Below, piece after piece: positions 61,113 to 64,000 of a DNA stretch of 64,000 bases. The notes under the pieces were generated by a model that was not told the DNA's origin, ran no database searches, and saw only the letters and a list, made by a program, of their open reading frames with translations. The translations under genes and the position numbers were made by a program. The stretch is from Nocardia gamkensis NBRC 108242. GTDB lineage: Bacteria; Actinomycetota; Actinomycetes; Mycobacteriales; Mycobacteriaceae. Within the stretch, counting starts at the first letter, position 1; every line of letters starts with the position of its first letter. The stretch is from NCBI RefSeq assembly GCF_001612985.1, contig NZ_BDBM01000011.1, forward strand, positions 62,001-126,000. Reading direction: 5' to 3'.

Positions 61113-61946
61113 TCACGACCACTCCGCCCGGTGATCGGCGGCCCATGTCGCGAACGAGCGTGCCGGACGGCCGAGAATCGCGTCCACCTCGTCAGTGACG
61201 GTGGGCGTTCGGTCGAGTTCACGAGCGTAGCGGTCCATGAGTGCGAGCACGAAGCGCTCGTCGAGACCTTGCCCGATCATCGCGCACGTGGCTGCTTCAA
61301 CCGGAACCTGTTGAAAGCGAAGGGGTCTGCCGATCGTGTCGCCGATGACGGCGACCATCCGCTCCAGGCTCACGGCCTCGGGACCGGTGATGGTTATGCG
61401 GCGGCCGAGGAGACTGTCGTCCCACATGGCACGTGCGATGACGTCCGCGACATCCTGTTCGTGGATGACCGCCTCGGCGAAAGACGCATACGGGCCGAAG
61501 ACGGTGTCACCAGCGGCCACTTGCTTTCGCCACATCGCCAAGGTGTTCATGGCGAACGAACTCGGTCGTACGCTCACCCACGGCAGTCCGCTCGCGACGA
61601 CCGCCCGCTCGACCTCCGTGTTGCGGTCACCGTTGTATCGGGAGGGCTGGTGGGCGGGTTCGTCGTCGGCGTTGCAGGCCGACATGACGACGACCCGGCC
61701 GACACCGCATGTCGCGGCGCGCCGGACCAGTTCGGCGACATGATCCTTGCTTGCCCGCGGGTGGACGAACAGGGCCTCGACCCCCTGGAGGGCATCGTTC
61801 ACCTCTTCGAACGCCACGACTTCCACATCTTCGGGAATGCCGGCGACGGGCTGTCGAGAGACGGCGCGGATTCTCGTTCCGGTGGATAGCAAAGCGCTGA
61901 CGAGGGGGCGGCCGATGGTGCCGGTGGCGCCGGTGATCAGGTACAT
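61113..61946 (-). CDS. NmrA-like NAD(P)-binding protein
   Basis: A 277-residue atypical SDR of the NmrA type. YLITGATGTIGRPLVSALLSTG is the nucleotide site, VSRQPVAG the next strand, and VVVMSACNADDE, RNTEVERAVVASGLPWVSVRPSSFA and HEQDVADVIARA are typical, as is RITITGPEAVSLERM for the C-terminal domain. These proteins often reduce quinones or act as redox sensors. It is preceded by a perfect 27-bp palindrome (61957-61983), immediately upstream of the ATG at 61944-61946, so it is tightly repressed by some regulator. Confidence 0.86.
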   Translation of the reverse strand: MYLITGATGTIGRPLVSALLSTGTRIRAVSRQPVAGIPEDVEVVAFEEVNDALQGVEALFVHPRASKDHVAELVRRAATCGVGRVVVMSACNADDEPAHQPSRYNGDRNTEVERAVVASGLPWVSVRPSSFAMNTLAMWRKQVAAGDTVFGPYASFAEAVIHEQDVADVIARAMWDDSLLGRRITITGPEAVSLERMVAVIGDTIGRPLRFQQVPVEAATCAMIGQGLDERFVLALMDRYARELDRTPTVTDEVDAILGRPARSFATWAADHRAEWS

Positions 61947-61956
61947 GTCAACTCCT

Positions 61957-61983
61957 ATCTAACTCATATCGTATGAGTTAGAT
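61957..61983. promoter_or_regulatory. 27-bp palindromic operator
   Basis: ATCTAACTCATA (61957-61968) and TATGAGTTAGAT (61972-61983) are exact complements around TCG, ten bases upstream of the NmrA-like ATG. The size and AT-rich content fit a TetR/HxlR/MarR-type operator. No regulator gene is directly beside it. Confidence 0.76.
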
Positions 61984-62120
61984 ACTACATGCTGCGCTGC
62001 GCGGATCAATATGAGTTTCGTAATTTATGACTGCACCCGACCATGCGCAGACCTCGGTGCGAGGTGTTAGATCTAGAGCGCCTGCCAAGTCGCGAGTTCG
62101 CTACGGAAAGGTGTCCCGAT

Positions 62121-62603
62121 ATGGTCTCGAATCCGGTGCCGGCCTTGGCTCGACGGCTGGCCCAGCGGCGCTGGGTCATGCGATCGGCGCCGGTCGTGCT
62201 GCGGGTCGAACGCTTGATCCGGCGGGCGAGCGGCGGACGAAAAGGGGTCCTGGATCTGGCGGGGCTGCCGTCCGTCGAGGTCACCGTGCCGGGGCGGAAG
62301 ACGGGAATCCCGCGCACCACATCGTTGCTCTACGTGCCGCACGGTGCGGACTTCGTCGTCCTCGGTTCGAATTGGGGCGGTCCGAAGCATCCGGCCTGGT
62401 CGGCGAATCTGCGTGCGGCGCAAACCGCCTCGGTCCGGCACAAGGGCGAGCAGTTCCCGGCCACGGTGCGCGAGATCACCGGCGTGGAGCGTAAACGCGT
62501 CTGGGATCTGGCGGTCGAGTTCTGGCCCGGCTACGCCATGGAGTACGAACTGTCCGGCGGCCGGGTGTTCCGCATCTTCGAGCTACGCCGCGTATCCGAC
62601 TGA
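62121..62603 (+). CDS. Deazaflavin (F420)-dependent nitroreductase family protein
   Basis: A 160-residue protein of the DDN/DUF385 family. VEVTVPGRKTGIPRTTSLLY is the signature, with KTGxPR for cofactor phosphate. FVVLGSNWGGPKHPAWSANLRA and the following VRHKGEQFPATVREI are typical. The family uses F420H2 to reduce quinones or nitro compounds. The ATG at 62121 has AAAGGTG upstream; the frame from 62043 adds 26 unrelated residues. Divergent from the NmrA-like gene, 137 bp between the end of the operator and its start. Confidence 0.86.
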   Translation: MVSNPVPALARRLAQRRWVMRSAPVVLRVERLIRRASGGRKGVLDLAGLPSVEVTVPGRKTGIPRTTSLLYVPHGADFVVLGSNWGGPKHPAWSANLRAAQTASVRHKGEQFPATVREITGVERKRVWDLAVEFWPGYAMEYELSGGRVFRIFELRRVSD

Positions 62604-62660
62604 CGGTGGCATCGGAAACGAGTGGCGGCCAGGTGTTCGGTGGCCGGTTACGGTGGGACG

Positions 62661-64000
62661 GTGACCACGCATCTGACCCACTGGGGCGCGTTCGAGGCGG
62701 ACAGCGACGGCGAGCGGCTCACAGCGGTCCGGCCGTGGCACGGTGACCCGGAGCCGGTGCCGCTGATCGGCAATGTCGCTTCGGCACAGCATCATCCGAC
62801 GCGTATCGATCGGCCGTATGTTCGTCGGGGCTGGCTGGAGAACGGCCCGGGCCCAGGTGCGCGGGGCTCGGAGTCTTTCGTCCCGGTCTCGTGGGAGCGC
62901 GCGCTGGACCTGCTGGCCGGCGAGCTCGGCCGGGTGTACCAGGAGCATGGAGCGCAGGCGGTGTACGGCGGCTCGTACGGCTGGGCCAGCGCCGGGCGAT
63001 TCCATCACGCGCAGAGTCAATTGCACCGCTTCTTGAACTGTCTCGGCGGCTACGTCCGGCACGTGAACAGCTACAGCCTGGGTACCTCGACGGTGTTCCT
63101 GCCGTATGTCATCGGTGATATCGGCTGGGTGACGCAGCAGGCGACGGCGAAGACGGTCTTGGCCGAACATTCCGAGCTCGTGGTGGCTTTCGGTGGTTTG
63201 TCGCCGAAGAACGCGGCCGTGTCGCCGGGCGGGGTCTCGCGCCACAACATGCGCGCCTGGATCGTGGCGGCGCGGGCGCGGGGTTGCCGTTTCGTGTCGA
63301 TCAGTCCGCTGCGCGACGACACCCCGCGGGAGAGCGAAGCAGAGTGGATCGCGCCGCGGCCGGGTACCGACGTGGCGATGATGCTGGCGCTCGCCCAGGT
63401 GCTGGACGCGGAGGGTTTGGCGGACGAACAGTTCCTGCGTGAGTACACGGTGGGCTTCGACCGCTTCGCGGAGTACCTGCGCGGTGCGGTGGACGGAGTG
63501 GTCAAGGATCCGGAGTGGGCTGCGGCCATCACCGGTGTGCCTGCCGACCGTATCCGGACGCTGGCTCGCGAAATGGCTGCCGCGCGAACCCTGGTGACGG
63601 TGAGTTGGTCGTTGCAGCGGGCGCACCATGGTGAGCAGCCGCTGTGGGCGGGTGTGGCGCTCGCGGCGATGCTGGGGCAGATCGGGCTTCCCGGAGGCGG
63701 GTTCGGACACGGGTACGGCTCGGCCGCCGGTGTCGGGGAGCCCGCGCGCGTGCCCGCGCCGCGACTTCCGCAGGGGCGCAATGGCGTGGACGCCTTCATT
63801 CCGGTCGCGCGGATCGCGGACATGCTGCTCGAGCCGGGCGCACCCTTCCGCTACAACGGCCGGGAGCTGGTGTATCCGGAAGTGCGGTTGGTGTACTGGT
63901 GTGGCGGCAATCCGTTCCATCACCATCAGGACCTGGCTCGGCTGCGTACGGCGTTCGGTCGTTCGGACACGGTGGTTGTGCACGATGCGTTCTGGACGGC
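62661..64000 (+). CDS. Molybdopterin oxidoreductase (TMAO/biotin sulfoxide reductase type), C-terminus cut by window edge
   Basis: The first 446 codons of a DMSO-reductase-family enzyme that uses bis-MGD molybdenum. THLTHWGAFEADSDGERL begins the protein, WERALDLLAGELGRVYQEHG follows, and YGGSYGWASAGRFHHAQSQL carries the molybdenum-ligand serine region of the TorA/BisC group. There is no N-terminal Fe-S cysteine motif, which also fits this group, and no Tat signal, favouring a cytoplasmic BisC-like biotin/methionine sulfoxide reductase. Later VSWSLQRAHHGEQPLW and YWCGGNPFHHHQDL are conserved. GTG at 62661; about 300 residues are beyond the window. Confidence 0.9.
   Translation, partial: MTTHLTHWGAFEADSDGERLTAVRPWHGDPEPVPLIGNVASAQHHPTRIDRPYVRRGWLENGPGPGARGSESFVPVSWERALDLLAGELGRVYQEHGAQAVYGGSYGWASAGRFHHAQSQLHRFLNCLGGYVRHVNSYSLGTSTVFLPYVIGDIGWVTQQATAKTVLAEHSELVVAFGGLSPKNAAVSPGGVSRHNMRAWIVAARARGCRFVSISPLRDDTPRESEAEWIAPRPGTDVAMMLALAQVLDAEGLADEQFLREYTVGFDRFAEYLRGAVDGVVKDPEWAAAITGVPADRIRTLAREMAAARTLVTVSWSLQRAHHGEQPLWAGVALAAMLGQIGLPGGGFGHGYGSAAGVGEPARVPAPRLPQGRNGVDAFIPVARIADMLLEPGAPFRYNGRELVYPEVRLVYWCGGNPFHHHQDLARLRTAFGRSDTVVVHDAFWT

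Noticed and set aside
1..64000. tRNA, rRNA, CRISPR arrays, insertion sequences or prophage
   Set aside because: Looked for cloverleaf ends, regular direct repeats, transposase or integrase motifs and phage structural genes; none was found.

Overview
The window is high-GC actinobacterial DNA with dense, short-spaced genes and frequent GTG starts. An antigen-85-like exported esterase, several F420/deazaflavin-type oxidoreductases, an Lsr2-like fragment, a cholesterol-oxidase-like GMC enzyme and many TetR/MarR regulators point to a mycolic-acid actinomycete. Nocardia or a close relative is the best guess. I see no rRNA, tRNA, CRISPR array, insertion sequence or prophage. Genes run off both ends.

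Region 1 (1-12132, minus strand) is one continuous carbohydrate operon with several 4-bp or slightly longer overlaps. It encodes ADP-heptose synthesis (GmhA, bifunctional HldE, and a GmhB-type phosphatase fused to a GT2 glycosyltransferase), UDP-glucose dehydrogenase plus a UDP-xylose-synthase-like enzyme, two GT9 heptosyltransferase-like proteins, two GT4-type glycosyltransferases, an SDR and a NodU/CmcH-type O-carbamoyltransferase. Together they suggest a carbamoylated glycan or glycoside containing heptose and a pentose.

Region 2 (12284-32365) is mixed catabolic, membrane and regulatory genes. It contains repeated gene decay: an FAD-enzyme relic, an aldehyde dehydrogenase with an internal deletion and a frameshift, a frameshifted homogentisate dioxygenase, a frameshifted and truncated alpha/beta hydrolase, remnants of a fadA-fadB pair, and an Lsr2-like protein without its DNA-binding half. 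It also holds a SLATT-type two-TM protein, an SDR-PPOX fusion and an esterase operon.

Region 3 (32834-34209) is a compact radical SAM/SPASM maturase whose 3' end overlaps a 47-residue ORF with the look of a RiPP precursor, followed by a strong hairpin.

Region 4 (34595-48589) is mostly ordinary metabolism (SDRs, luciferase-like oxidoreductase, enoyl-CoA hydratase, cyclase) plus envelope proteins. A MarR/SDR divergent pair shares a 40-bp palindrome. A MetE-C-terminal-like protein precedes a cytochrome P450 that lacks the ExxR arginine.

Region 5 (48771-51200) is a two-gene membrane module: a four-TM protein with a C-terminal Rossmann/TIR-like domain, then a DUF4231 (double SLATT) protein. It is the best candidate here for an uncharacterised sensor-effector (conflict) system.

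Region 6 (51504-64000) carries a VOC protein, a lipoprotein serine hydrolase, a ChoD-like GMC oxidoreductase with divergent TetR, a nitronate monooxygenase, a secreted GH1 beta-glucosidase, a MarR regulator, two NmrA-like proteins behind a perfect 27-bp palindrome, a deazaflavin-dependent nitroreductase and the start of a molybdopterin oxidoreductase.
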